Part shown: piece by piece, positions 12,590 to 22,170 of the stretch | Numbering within the stretch: the stretch's first letter is position 1 | Layout: each line of letters begins with the position of its first letter | NCBI RefSeq assembly: GCF_026210795.1 | Contig: NC_089437.1 | Location: forward strand, 1,612,001-1,676,000 | DNA: 64,000 nt | Reading direction: 5' to 3' | Origin: Rhizophagus irregularis | Lineage: Eukaryota; Glomeromycota; Glomeromycetes; Glomerales; Glomeraceae | Program-made: the position numbers and the translations under genes | The notes under the pieces: model-generated | Seen by the model: the letters and a program-made list of their open reading frames with translations, nothing else | What the model was told of the DNA's origin: nothing | Databases searched by the model: none

Positions 12590-13438
12590 AAGGATCCAAT
12601 GAGGCATACAAATATTGTCTTGAGAAGCATACCAACTCATTAAACAATACTTGTATTTATAAAATAAGAAAGATATACAGTGAATTGTATGTATTTACTT
12701 TATTTGTATTTAATATTTGTAGCTTATCTTGATTTGTCTTTTATTTGCTTTCATAGTCTTTTCAAAGTAAAAGATGGTGATGATTTGTTAGATTGTGGAG
12801 AGGGCTACACTGAAATAGACATTATCATAAAGACATGCTCTTATATTGTGAAAGGATTAAGGAAAGGCCTCAGAATAAATTGCAAATGGTAACTAAGCAT
12901 ACTTTTTTGGTTTTTTAATTCTAGCTAATATATAAATCATAAATTTATTCACAGAGGAGAATCTTTTTGTCCTATGAGCTGATCTACAAGTTATGAAAAG
13001 GGACAGAAATGTGACGTCTGATTCTTAAGTTCTTCAAGGATAAACTTTGGTAAATAGGAATTTTCACCACATTGTATTAATGCAAAAATGATTAGGGATC
13101 GCTGTCATTCTGCCAAAGTAAATCAATTAACATTTTGAGGCTAAACTTAACTAAGGAGCAAGTGGATAAAATGAAGATCCCTTTTTTACAAATTTCTGGC
13201 GTTTATAGGCAGATGTTATTAGAAGACTTAATAAATGACTTTTATGTTATTTTTTCTGGGATAATATTTGAGGTACTTACCAAATTGGCTTATATTAAAA
13301 AGTTAAAGTCAACGGTAAAAATTTTTAAATATATAATGGTAAGTATTATTATGGAATACTGGAAATGTACAGTGCAAGTTAGCTTTTTGGATATCAAAAG
13401 ATCTAATGTGTTATGTTCAACAGGAAATGTATAAAGAA
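12590..13438 (+). pseudogene. Decayed host gene, middle exons
   Basis: Readable pieces with plausible introns: an exon at ~12590-12685 (KKGSNEAYKYCLEKHTNSLN), donor gtatgt, and an acceptor at 12762. The next exon reads LFKVKDGDDLLDCGEGYTEI to KGLRINCKW. A short intron follows, then CPMS, stop, STSYEKGQKCDV, stop, FLSSSR. The final piece is 13135-13438 (LTKEQVDKMKIPFLQISGVY). The last exon, beginning after acceptor ttcaacag, reads EMYKEVDS and is cut by the hAT element at 13447. The stops lie where arginine-like codons would fit (for example tga after CDV). I believe this is a repeated fungal family but cannot name a function. Confidence 0.55.
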
Positions 13439-14089
13439 GTTGATAGTAATGGTGCCACCCGAAACTGTTTACAAATTCTGAAACTGTTTCGAATTTTAGT
13501 TTAGTTCCGAAACTTCTTCCAAAATACTGAAACTATTCTGAAATACCTAAATTTTTCTGAAATTTCCAAACTTTTCCAAAACTCAAAACCTTTCCAAATC
13601 TTTCTAAAACACCAAAAAAATATGATTATTTCACTTATTTGCTCAAAAATAATAAAAAAAAATTATAAGATTAATTTATTTCGCACTTTTGTTCAGTGAT
13701 TAATGTTACGTTGTAGCCATAGATACTGAAGTAATCGCATAATATGGAGGAATAATATGGAATAAAAGATCGAACAATAGAAAGTCACATGATTGGATAA
13801 AATTAACCGGAAAGGATAAACTTTTAGGAGAAGGAATGATCTACATGATGTAATGTTTATTAAATGATTAGCGGAGAACCAATAGATCAAGTAGGGAGTT
13901 GATCGATGTGGCTTAGTAACCAGTTTATCAAGTTCAACAATAAGAGCAATTAGGAGGAGTAATCATAAGCCACAAATGATAAATCATATAAAAAGGAAGG
14001 ATAGCGAATTGAAGGAACAAAAAAATAGGAACATGTAAAATATTGATGAACTGCAGCCGCAGTAGAAGAATAGCGGACGAGACGCAGTA

Positions 14090-14375
14090 GAAAAGATAGC
14101 ACAGCCACAAAAGATGGATCTTTACGATATAATATTTGAAAGATTACTTTATTTTAAAGAAAAGATAGCATAGCCACAAAAGATGGATCTTTACGATATA
14201 ATATTTGAAAGATTACTTTATTTTAAAGAAAAGATAGCACAGCCACAAAAGATGGATCTTTACGATATAATATTTGAAAGATTACTTTATTTTAAAGAAA
14301 AGATAGCACAGCCACAAAAGATGGATTATATCTTTACGACATAACATGCGAAAGATTATTTTAAAGAAAAGATAG
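14090..14375 (+). repeat. ~71-bp tandem repeats inside the 5' LTR
   Basis: About three and a half copies of a unit starting aaaagatagcacagccacaa and containing gatctttacgatataatatt. The same array is in the 3' LTR at 37905-38190. Direct repeats inside an LTR are often promoter/enhancer units. Confidence 0.85.
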
Positions 14376-14523
14376 CATATTAAAATAGTATAATATATTA
14401 GAAAAGATAACATATAAAATAGCATATAAGATAGCGCATAAAAGATAACGTATGAAATAGTAGAAAGAAATAAGAATTAGGAAAAGAAAGAATAAGAAAG
14501 TTGGTTTAAATAGAAGCGGAATG

Positions 14524-15053
14524 CACAGGTCGAAAAGTGAAAAATCAGGCACCAATCGGTCACCAATCAGGTAGCTGATTGGTGACTGATTGGTGACTGA
14601 TTGGTGCCTGATTGGCATTTTCGCCAAATACCGTCACCAATCAGGCAGTTTGCTAACTTTTGATCCAGTAATCAGAAAAGGATGAAATATAGCTCATTGG
14701 AATCGTCTCAACAAGACGAATCTAATGGTAGTAAAATCGCATCTCTAGAATTAATAGTTAATAAAAAATTAAATAAAATATAAATGATACATTTTTATTT
14801 TTATATTTTACTTAATTTCTCATCAAGTATTAATCCTAGAAATGCGATTTTACTACCATTAGATTCGTCTTGTTGAGACGATTCCAATGAGCTATATTTC
14901 ATCTTTTTCTGATCACTGGATCAAAAGTTAGCAAACTGCCTGATTGGTGACGGCGAAAATGCCAATCAGGCACTAATCGGTCACCAATCAGGTACCTGAT
15001 TGGTGACCGATTGGTGCCTGATTGATGCCTGATTTTTCACTTTTCGACCTGTG
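14524..15053. mobile_element. Foldback MITE in the 5' LTR (530 bp)
   Basis: It begins CACAGGTCGAAAAGTG and ends with the exact complement. The long inverted arms run inward for ~240 bp, including repeated ccaatcaggca/ggtcaccaatcag units near the ends. The TSD is ATG (14521-14523 and 15054-15056). The 3' LTR has the uninterrupted site (gcggaatgggaag), which gives direct proof of insertion after the retrotransposon integrated. The family is uncertain; a 3-bp TSD suits Harbinger- or CACTA-type elements. Confidence 0.92.
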
Positions 15054-15553
15054 ATGGGAAGTGAATTCCACAGTCGTCAGATACGATATAAAACTTTAAG
15101 TAAATTAGTTAATTGTGAATTTTATGAAGAATAAATAAAATACCCTTTATATGAAAATTAATTGTTTCGATTGTTTTTGTTACTATTTTCTTATGATGAA
15201 AAAGTAATTTTGTTTAATTAATTGTTAGTAAAGCGTAATGTTATTTTAAAGGTAATAGGTTCGCCCTAAACTTTATTGTAATGTTCGCTTAATTAATTTT
15301 AATTGGACAAATTCATGGTGAATTTAATGTCATAACAAGAATTATGAAATGAATAAAATATAAACTTTTGTAAAGAGAACTATCGTATTTTGAAAGAAGA
15401 TAATGGATGAAATATCGTGGCGAGAGCTATCGCAATTTGAAAGTTAAGTAGTAATAAAACTAAACCAAGCAAGAATATTAATGTTTCGTGGAGAACGAAT
15501 ATACATTAAAGCAGGGAAGCTTGTTTACCGCCAGGTGGCAGACGGGGGTGACA

Positions 15554-17230
15554 ATTTGGTGCATGCTCCGAGAAAGGAAATGTCGACTTTGCGTCAACAT
15601 TTTGACTATCTTCATATAGTCAAGTACCTATGCGGTATTAAGAAGGAAACGGTTAACAACTAAGTGAATTGATCACTCGCGAAGGGAAAGATCGTTCCGA
15701 TCATGGTACTGACGTGGTATTCTGAAGAATCTGAACTCAGAAAAAGAGGTGTTAGAATTAAAATATAATATTGGGGAAAAAGGTTGTAAGTACCTGAAAA
15801 ACTTAAAATGGGAACGGGCGAAATAGCGATATTATACACCTACCTTAGGAATTATAAAAAGAAGGATGCGGTGATATGATGGAATATAATGAACTCGTTT
15901 CAAAATAATAGATTTATTACAGGAAAATCCGGAAAGTATTGTAGTAAGTCACAAAAGTTGTCGTCTTTGAAGTTTTCGCGCTAATAATTGTAAAACCAAA
16001 AAAAATTAAGGAAGCCCTCGTAAGATGTTGTATTCTGGGAGGGGCACCATTGTATTTTGCAGATGCCAAAAGTTCCTGGGGATACAATGTTGTAACGAAA
16101 AGTTGACGAGTAAGCTATAAACTCAAGGGTTACGTGGGAACCTGTTACTAAAACACAAGGGTTGCGTGGGAACCTATTTAAAACACAAGGGTTATGGGGG
16201 AACCTATTACAAAAACACCGGCTGTGAATATAACTTCTTCGGATGGGAATCGAAATAATTGGACTCAGACGTGAGTGGAACATCTCCCTACTAAAAGCAT
16301 TTTGAGAATGCGTAACTGAATTCACAAGGCAAAAAGAGAAACCATTGTGAGTATAATTTCTTCAGATGGAACTGAAAGCATTGAGGGAAATGCGCAACTG
16401 AACTCATGAAAAGAAGATAAGTATTATGGATAAGATGAATAGCAAACCTCGAAACTACTATACTTCATTGTGAAGGTAAAGGCAAGCCGAGTATAGGTTA
16501 TTAAATTGTAAAAGATAATAAATAAGAAGAAACACCGTTAAATAAGTGTAAATGCGTGTGTCGCATAAGTGTAAATGCGTGTGTCACATAAAGTATAATA
16601 TGTTGTGTGTCGACATAATGGTTATAATAAGAATTAGTACAAGATTAAACAAAGAAGATATTTTGCGTAATATTGAATATATAGATGTAAAGATTACATA
16701 TATAATGAAAAAGAACTAAAAATTCACGAACTTTAGAAGTTATGAGAATTTTGAAGTTCGTGAAATGCGAAAATTATAAATTTTGATGATAAAAGAAAAT
16801 TTTGAGGCGCAGTAAAAACTTAGAAAATTTTTGAAATTTTTAGAATGCGCAATAAAAACCTCCGCAGTTTGAGGAGATTGTGGACTTAGAATAATTTTTG
16901 AATTAATGGCGCAGTAAAATATATACATGAAATTATGAAAGATAAGAATAGCAGAAGAAACTTGTGAAAAAAAAAAAAAAAAGGAGGATTTAAAGATTGA
17001 AAGATTAACATAAGAATATTATGAATAAGTAAAAGATTTAGAAAAAATAAGTTGTTAAATGAATATTCATAATGAAAGAAAGATTATACATTCAATATAG
17101 GTAATAGGAAAGGACAATATAGTAAAGGATGGTTAGAAGATCAAAATAGAAGCGATAAAAATGATATATAAGAGAGCGGAATTTCAATTTGAATTCTGGA
17201 TGAATATTTATAATAATTTAATTGGAGTAT
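15554..17230 (+). other. Retrotransposon leader with PBS-like site and short tandem repeats
   Basis: A candidate primer-binding site (tggtgcatgctccgag, 15557-15572) lies 3 nt after the 5' LTR; its first bases TGG pair with a tRNA CCA end. Three ~31-bp repeats around 'caaggg tt.cgtgggaacct' lie at 16121-16215. Two copies of ataagtgtaaatgcgtgtgt lie at 16545-16590. No convincing ORF is present in this ~1.7-kb leader. Confidence 0.6.
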
Positions 17231-18811
17231 ATGATGGAATGGTACCATCAATGGGAAAGTGAATATAGGACACATAAAGAAGAACATGAGTTAAGAACAA
17301 GAGAATTAGATGAATGTTTAAATTGTGAATTATGTCATCCGATAGAAAATGAACCAATGGTATTCAAGAAATTTTGGGATGCATTATTTAAGTTCGAAGA
17401 TACAATAATAATATATAATAATGTAACGATCAAGGGAGTAATAGATTTATTAAGTATGGATAATTCAGAAAGAGAAGATACAATACACAAGGGAAAATGT
17501 AGAGACATAATGGATAGAATAACGGAATCAATAAGATATAGGATACAACCAAAAATGAAAGAAAAAGGATTACGGACAATTATACTAGTAATTGTAAGGG
17601 ATTATATCGAAAGAAATTTAGAGAATGAAGTATTTGACAGATTAATTGGGAATCCTGAATTAGTAGAACATAAATATATCCTGGAAGGTTGGGATGTCGA
17701 AAGAAGATTTGAGAAATTTTGGCAATGGTATAGAGTCGCATTAGGAGAAATTAGAGCTGTAAATGCAGAAGTAGGAGCAATAGAGAAGTTCAAAGAATTA
17801 TTATATGAAGAAGAAAAGATAGCGGAAAGTGAAGAAAAAGTGAAGGGATTAATGCAAGGAATAATATATGAAAATATAGAAATAGATAATGTTCAAGAAC
17901 ATCATAAGAATATGATACAAAAGATAATAAGAATATTTATAGACACTAGGGGCTTTACAAAAGAACCAGAGGATTCAGAGAGTGAAGGTAGTCCAGCGAG
18001 TTACGAATTAGAAAATAGTTCTGAGGAAGAATTAGAGATAATAATAGGAGACAAATCATGGAAATTTAGTGAATTAAAGAGAAGGACAAGTTCTATAGAT
18101 GAAGATCAATTGAGATACATTTGGAAGATAGGAATAAAGTTGATGATAGAAATGGATATATTGGTAACGAAAATATTTATAGATAAAGTCCAAGAGGTAG
18201 AGGAAATGGATGAAAGGGAAAAAGAATTGGAGATAAGAGAATGGTTAGAAAAAGAAACAGTAATATGTAAAAGATGTGGTAATAGGAGATTCGAAATGGA
18301 CAGAACAGATAATGAATGTGGGGAATGTATTAAAGAAATGCAGAAAGATGGACAAGATGAGTTAGCAGAATTAAAAGATGATTTAGAAAAATTGGGATAC
18401 GAAATAGATGTATCAGAAATTCAAAGGATAAAAAGTTTTGGAGTAAATAATCGAATAATAATAACTAAAGAATTTGTGGAAGAATATATGGAAATGATAA
18501 ATTTGGAAGATAAAGAATTAAGAAAAGAGATTCATAAGTGGTTAAATGAGAATACAACTTGGTGTGAAAGATGCGAAATAAGATGGATGAATGATATGTT
18601 TAGATTAGGAGGAACTGTATGCAGAGATTGTGAAGAAGAAGATATTGATAAAGTTGATGATCGGGTAAAAAGATTACAGAAGATTTTTGAGGATATTGGA
18701 ATAATGATAATTGAAGAGGAATTGTTAAGATTAACTAGTATGGGATATACAGATGGAGAAATTTTAGATAAAGAATTTATTGAAATCTTTCAAGAAATAA
18801 AAATGAGTTAG
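17231..18811 (+). CDS. Retrotransposon ORF upstream of gag, zinc-ribbon repeats, unknown function
   Basis: This 526-residue protein is counted from ATG 17231. It is rich in Glu/Lys/Ile. It has CxxC pairs near the N-terminus (CLNCELC) and two zinc-ribbon-like modules: CKRCGNRRF...CGEC (about residues 345-370) and CERCEIRW...CRDC (about 440-470). The helical segments before each module resemble each other (EIREWLEKETVICKRC versus EIHKWLNENTTWCERC), and a third, finger-less copy ends the protein, so the C-terminal half is an internal repeat. It stops in the -1 frame relative to gag at a run of five A (ataaaaatgag, 18798-18808). I know no Ty3 family with such a pre-gag protein. It may be an N-terminal Gag extension or a separate DNA/RNA-binding factor. 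Confidence 0.65.
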   Translation: MMEWYHQWESEYRTHKEEHELRTRELDECLNCELCHPIENEPMVFKKFWDALFKFEDTIIIYNNVTIKGVIDLLSMDNSEREDTIHKGKCRDIMDRITESIRYRIQPKMKEKGLRTIILVIVRDYIERNLENEVFDRLIGNPELVEHKYILEGWDVERRFEKFWQWYRVALGEIRAVNAEVGAIEKFKELLYEEEKIAESEEKVKGLMQGIIYENIEIDNVQEHHKNMIQKIIRIFIDTRGFTKEPEDSESEGSPASYELENSSEEELEIIIGDKSWKFSELKRRTSSIDEDQLRYIWKIGIKLMIEMDILVTKIFIDKVQEVEEMDEREKELEIREWLEKETVICKRCGNRRFEMDRTDNECGECIKEMQKDGQDELAELKDDLEKLGYEIDVSEIQRIKSFGVNNRIIITKEFVEEYMEMINLEDKELRKEIHKWLNENTTWCERCEIRWMNDMFRLGGTVCRDCEEEDIDKVDDRVKRLQKIFEDIGIMIIEEELLRLTSMGYTDGEILDKEFIEIFQEIKMS

Positions 18812-19361
18812 AAAAAGAACTAAAGAAAAAGTTAGATAAGTTGTTGAAAGAACAAGCAGGAGTGATAGATAGTGAAGAAAGTGGTGAAAAGAGTGATAAT
18901 GAAGAATCAGAAGAAGATAATACGGATGATTCAGAAAAGATTGGAGAAATATTAAGTCCAGAAGAATATGAAATATGGGACGGAAGTGATGAAGATTTTG
19001 AAGAAGAAGAATCTGAAAATGAAATCGAAAATGTTATAAATACAGGAGGTTTTGGTCCGAATCAAAATTCAGATTCGAATAGTTCATTAAATTTTAAAAA
19101 TTCTGACACAGAAAGTGAAATATCTGATTACAATTTACAAGAATTATTTCAAGAGAATATAGTAAATATGGCAAATGAAGCACAAATAAGAAGAATAATG
19201 GAGAATGCTATGGGATTGGCACCAAATGCATTAGATAATGCGTTAGGAGCAGGACAGACTTTGGCGGATAGGATTCAGACCGCAGGAATGGGGGGAATAG
19301 TAGGTATGCCAACTTTTAGTGGAAAAGAGGATGAAGATATTAATGATTGGATTAGACAATA
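18784..19361 (+). CDS. gag: Retrotransposon gag, 5' part (split by the 12-kb TIR element)
   Basis: The frame is open from 18784 with no ATG near its start, so it is probably reached by -1 frameshifting from the preceding ORF or by a one-base mutation. It has a very acidic region (SEESGEKSDNEESEEDNTDD), then QIRRIMENAMGLAPNALDN, and GMPTFSGKEDEDINDWIRQ, the start of a Ty3-type Gag capsid domain (F.G...D...W). The reading is cut after IRQ by the TIR element at 19362. It resumes at 31454 as YEIAFTVSG in the same frame once the element and one TSD are removed. Confidence 0.8.
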
Positions 19362-19799
19362 AGTAGTATGAAAACCCCAATTCTGGCTCACTCCCACCAT
19401 ATAATCTAAAATACTACCACTTTATATAATCTAATTACCACCATCATATAACTTAATTACCATCATATAATCCACCTACCACTTTTACTATAATTTAACT
19501 ACCACTTTATATAATCTAGTTACCACCATCATATAATTTTAATTACCACCATATAATCCACCTACCACTTTTCATATAATCTAGTTACCATCATATAGTT
19601 TTATTACCACCATACAACTCTATTACCACCACACAATCTGAAAAAATTAACCGAACAAGAAATAGGATTTCAAAGCCAACGGAGCCAAAAAAGGTAAGGA
19701 ATATTAACCCATCCAGGAAACCAGCCATGGAGTCAATAGAGCGGAATAGCAAGGCAAGCAATTACCCTTATACCGAGAAAAAATGTAATTGAATAAAAG
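19362..19799 (+). repeat. Left TIR of the 12-kb element (438 bp)
   Basis: It matches the right TIR along its full length as read by eye. It is largely built from irregular repeats of a ttaccaccatcatataatct-like unit (19390-19640), followed by a more unique inner part ending in ttgaataaaag. The repeats may bind the integrase or the replication machinery. Confidence 0.92.
19776..19799 (+). promoter_or_regulatory. Promoter-like motif before the 19824 gene
   Basis: AGAAAAAATGTAATTGAATA followed by AAAG lies 24 nt before the ATG at 19824. Near-identical motifs precede the ATGs of the genes at 21413 (+), 30336 (-) and 30976 (-). This copy and that of 30976 are the two TIR inner ends, so they are not independent. 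Confidence 0.6.
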
Positions 19800-19823
19800 A
19801 TTCACATATAAAAGACTTACAAG

Positions 19824-20495
19824 ATGTCACAATACAGACCATTACTAAGACGTATACTAGGCCAGTTTGAACTCAACATAGAAGAATGGGTAAAGGAAAT
19901 AATGTGGTATTTAGATATAGCATATTTAAAAGCTTTAGATTCCGAATTTAGCAAAGAAAGTATGTTAGTATCTGGATTAGAAGAGCTAGTAGAAATATTT
20001 GATGAGATGTTAGAAGGTGATGATATATGGATACATCCATCACTTTTATCACGAATAAGATATTCTATTCTACCAGATGAGATGGCAATATATGAAAGAT
20101 TTTCAGATATCATTAAGAACTTCTCAGAGGATAAAGAATTAGCATATGCATTATTAGACTTAGTAGAAATATTATCAAAAAAGAAACCTACAACATTCAA
20201 CATTATAGATTACAATATACAAAGAATATTCACGAATCCTAATGATGAATATAGAAATGAATTCAGCATCTACCATATTAAAGGAGATGAAGATATGGAC
20301 GAAGACACAGATGAAGACATAGATGAAGTAGAGCAGAATGAATTCAATGAATACTATCAGAATCTTGCACCGACCACCGAGAGTCAGCTGGATAGACTAA
20401 AAAATGAGTTGGCTATAACTCTATGTGACGAATGTCTTATGCCAACAAGAAGTCAGGAATGCGATTGCTGGATTTTACAAATAGAGGGTTTTTAG
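19824..20495 (+). CDS. Acidic protein of unknown function in the TIR element
   Basis: A 223-residue protein starting MSQYRPLLRRIL. The helical N-terminal two-thirds precede a strongly acidic linker (EDMDEDTDEDIDEVEQ). A short C-terminal cysteine cluster (CDECLMPTRSQECDC) may bind zinc. It is the first gene inside the left TIR, with the shared promoter-like motif just upstream. I recognise no family. By position it could be a terminal protein, regulator or accessory factor, but nothing in the sequence proves that. Confidence 0.7.
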   Translation: MSQYRPLLRRILGQFELNIEEWVKEIMWYLDIAYLKALDSEFSKESMLVSGLEELVEIFDEMLEGDDIWIHPSLLSRIRYSILPDEMAIYERFSDIIKNFSEDKELAYALLDLVEILSKKKPTTFNIIDYNIQRIFTNPNDEYRNEFSIYHIKGDEDMDEDTDEDIDEVEQNEFNEYYQNLAPTTESQLDRLKNELAITLCDECLMPTRSQECDCWILQIEGF

Positions 20496-20516
20496 TTCTC
20501 AGTGAAACCATTTTTT

Positions 20517-21308
20517 TTACCTCTCACAATCTGGAATAGGTGCATCACAAATAAAATCCCCAAAATCATTCGGATTAGAAAACAACTTCTGTAAGAACTT
20601 ATAAACCATATCAGCATCCAATTCAGTCTTAGTGCCAAATATATTAACCTTACCAGATTTAGGCCAGATATGTACCCGAATCTTTGAAGTAAAGATTATA
20701 GCAATTTTAGAATGAATATCACCTGCATCATTCTTAATATACTTTATCGGAAAGGGAAGAATCTCACGAATACCATCTATAGATTCTAAAGCATATGCTA
20801 AGGTAGAAAGATTAATAAACTTATCACCCCCAATATTAATCACAAATTTATAATTGCGCAGGAGAGCCTTATTTCCACCCACAAGTTTTACAGAAGAAAA
20901 TTCAGGTAGGGAACATTCAGAAAGGTAACGTAAGAAGATAGCAACAGGATCAAAAGACCCGAAAACTTGTATACTACCAGATTTAGGAAAATAACGAATA
21001 GTATGTACAGTATCAGCTAAGATGATAACAAACTCAATGCATGCATTAAAAGTGCTACCATCCCCTGTACGTCGCCGTCTATTTAATGGATTGTCAGGTG
21101 TACTTCGTCTGCATCGCCTCTCACCTTTTGGTTTAGACAAGTACTGTTCATAACCCTCAAAAGCTTTATGAATAAAGTTGCTATTAATGGCAATAACATC
21201 CTTAGTAGGTTCAAGCTTATGACCAAGCACGGTGTAATCAAGCCCTTCAACATTGATCTTAAATTCAGTAACAGTAAGAGATGGAGTAAGTTCACTAAAA
21301 GTAAGCAT
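20517..21308 (-). CDS. Possible TBP-like two-repeat protein
   Basis: A 263-residue protein starting MLTFSELTPSLTV. Its two halves look related: each has a beta-rich stretch ending in a 'sGkv.ifG' turn (IRYFPKSGSIQVFGSFDP and VHIWPKSGKVNIFGTKTELD) followed by a helix (AIFLRYL, MVYKFLQKLF). The second half also has FINLSTLAYALESI before it. This spacing resembles the TATA-binding-protein saddle repeat (INLE.iA..., ...iF.sGkiv.tGa...), which some DNA viruses encode. A basic arginine-rich insert (RRCRRSTPDNPLNRRRRTGD) interrupts repeat one. The fold assignment is inference from pattern only. Confidence 0.5.
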   Translation of the reverse strand: MLTFSELTPSLTVTEFKINVEGLDYTVLGHKLEPTKDVIAINSNFIHKAFEGYEQYLSKPKGERRCRRSTPDNPLNRRRRTGDGSTFNACIEFVIILADTVHTIRYFPKSGSIQVFGSFDPVAIFLRYLSECSLPEFSSVKLVGGNKALLRNYKFVINIGGDKFINLSTLAYALESIDGIREILPFPIKYIKNDAGDIHSKIAIIFTSKIRVHIWPKSGKVNIFGTKTELDADMVYKFLQKLFSNPNDFGDFICDAPIPDCER

Positions 21309-21359
21309 GTCTGGTTTTTTCTATTGATAGAAAAGAAATGTTCAAATTATTTTATCCTA

Positions 21360-21382
21360 AGAAAAAATCTAATTAAATAAAA
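21360..21382 (+). promoter_or_regulatory. Promoter-like motif before the 21413 F-box gene
   Basis: AGAAAAAATCTAATTAAATA followed by AAA lies 30 nt before ATG 21413. It differs at only two or three positions from the PolB and TIR copies. Confidence 0.6.
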
Positions 21383-21412
21383 CTTCTTCATCAATATCTC
21401 ATATGAGATACC

Positions 21413-21925
21413 ATGACAAACAATAGCTTACCTTTCGAACTTTTAGAAAAGATATTCAAAACTTCATATGAAGGTACTTACTCCCGTTGGCATTATCTTT
21501 GCAATTATGCATTAGTGTGTCGAAAATGGGCTGTAGTAGCAAACTCTCTCCTATGGGGTGAAACAGACCTTTATAACCTCTATAATATTAAGGAGTTCCA
21601 AATGTACAAACATCTCACAAAACCAGGAACAGTATGTGGAAAATATATCAGAAAGCTTAATATGGATGGAGTAAAATTATGGCCCATTTGTATTGTAAAA
21701 ATGCTACAAGCTTGTCCCAATATCCAGGAACTTAGCATAATAGATTATCAATACTATGGTGGAAAAGGTGACGTTAGAGATTTGCTAAGTGAAATCCTGC
21801 ATATATTACCAAACCTTCAAAAGCTAGATATCAGATATAGTCGATATTTTAAAAATAGAAATGCCATTGAAAAACTCATAGAAACCCGTAAAGACCTAGA
21901 AATCAGAGTAACATGGCAAATGTAA
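21413..21925 (+). CDS. F-box protein carried by the TIR element
   Basis: A 170-residue protein. The N-terminal F-box reads LPFELLEKIFKTSYEG, then LCNYALVCRKWAVVANSLLW, the classic LP.ell..I / l..c.lVcr.W pattern. A short leucine-rich tail follows (ACPNIQELSIIDYQYYGG, ILPNLQKLDIRYSRYF). F-box proteins recruit substrates to SCF ubiquitin ligases. This one is much shorter than the ~500-residue host copies (for example 46881-48349), so it looks like a captured host gene trimmed to the F-box and two LRRs. It has the element's own promoter-like motif. Confidence 0.8.
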   Translation: MTNNSLPFELLEKIFKTSYEGTYSRWHYLCNYALVCRKWAVVANSLLWGETDLYNLYNIKEFQMYKHLTKPGTVCGKYIRKLNMDGVKLWPICIVKMLQACPNIQELSIIDYQYYGGKGDVRDLLSEILHILPNLQKLDIRYSRYFKNRNAIEKLIETRKDLEIRVTWQM

Positions 21926-21942
21926 TATTTGTAAAGGCTAAT

Positions 21943-22060
21943 CACTACCGAAAAAATTTGGGCACTGCCCTGTTACTGCCCGTCACTGCCGAAAAAATTT
22001 GGGCACTGCCCTGTCACTGCCCGCCACTGCCCATCATTGCCGCAGAAGTTTGGGAAACAC
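21943..22060. repeat. 41-bp tandem duplication, locally GC-rich
   Basis: Two copies of a unit containing gaaaaaatttgggcactgcc, starting at 21950 and 21991, plus shorter cactgccc repeats. It lies between the F-box gene and the end of the Gag-Pro unit and overlaps the end of the zinc-finger frame. Confidence 0.7.
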
Positions 22061-22170
22061 ATGGATTTTTCCTAGCAAGATGACGCTTTAACTTAGAGGG
22101 AAAGTCAAAACTTGCTCCACATAGATGACAGGTTAATCTTCCTCGAGAGTGTGAATTTTTTTTAAGTCGA
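22014..22170 (-). CDS. C2HC zinc-finger frame after the retropepsin
   Basis: In the -1 frame relative to the protease, after an A8 tract (22154-22161), the minus strand reads RLTCHLCGASFDFPSKLKRH and continues LARKNPC, ending at a stop at 22014-22016. The CxxC...HLxRKxxC pattern is a zinc finger common in large DNA viruses and Polinton-like elements. It has no ATG of its own close by, so it is either a frameshifted C-terminal domain of the Gag-Pro polyprotein or a leftover of a separate gene. Confidence 0.5.

Larger units (their letters stand above)
13712..15553 (+). repeat. 5' LTR (1842 bp; 1309 bp plus MITE)
   Basis: Without the nested MITE and its TSD the length is 1309 bp, identical to the 3' LTR. 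Between the copies I counted at least seven differences, all A/G transitions (around 13757-13771, 14515, 15086, 15420 and 15532). That is about 99.5% identity, implying a young insertion. Both copies contain the ~71-bp tandem repeat described separately. Confidence 0.93.

Noticed and set aside
14361-14627. 88-aa minus-strand ORF in the 5' LTR
   Set aside because: It spans the LTR/MITE junction and is absent from the 3' LTR.
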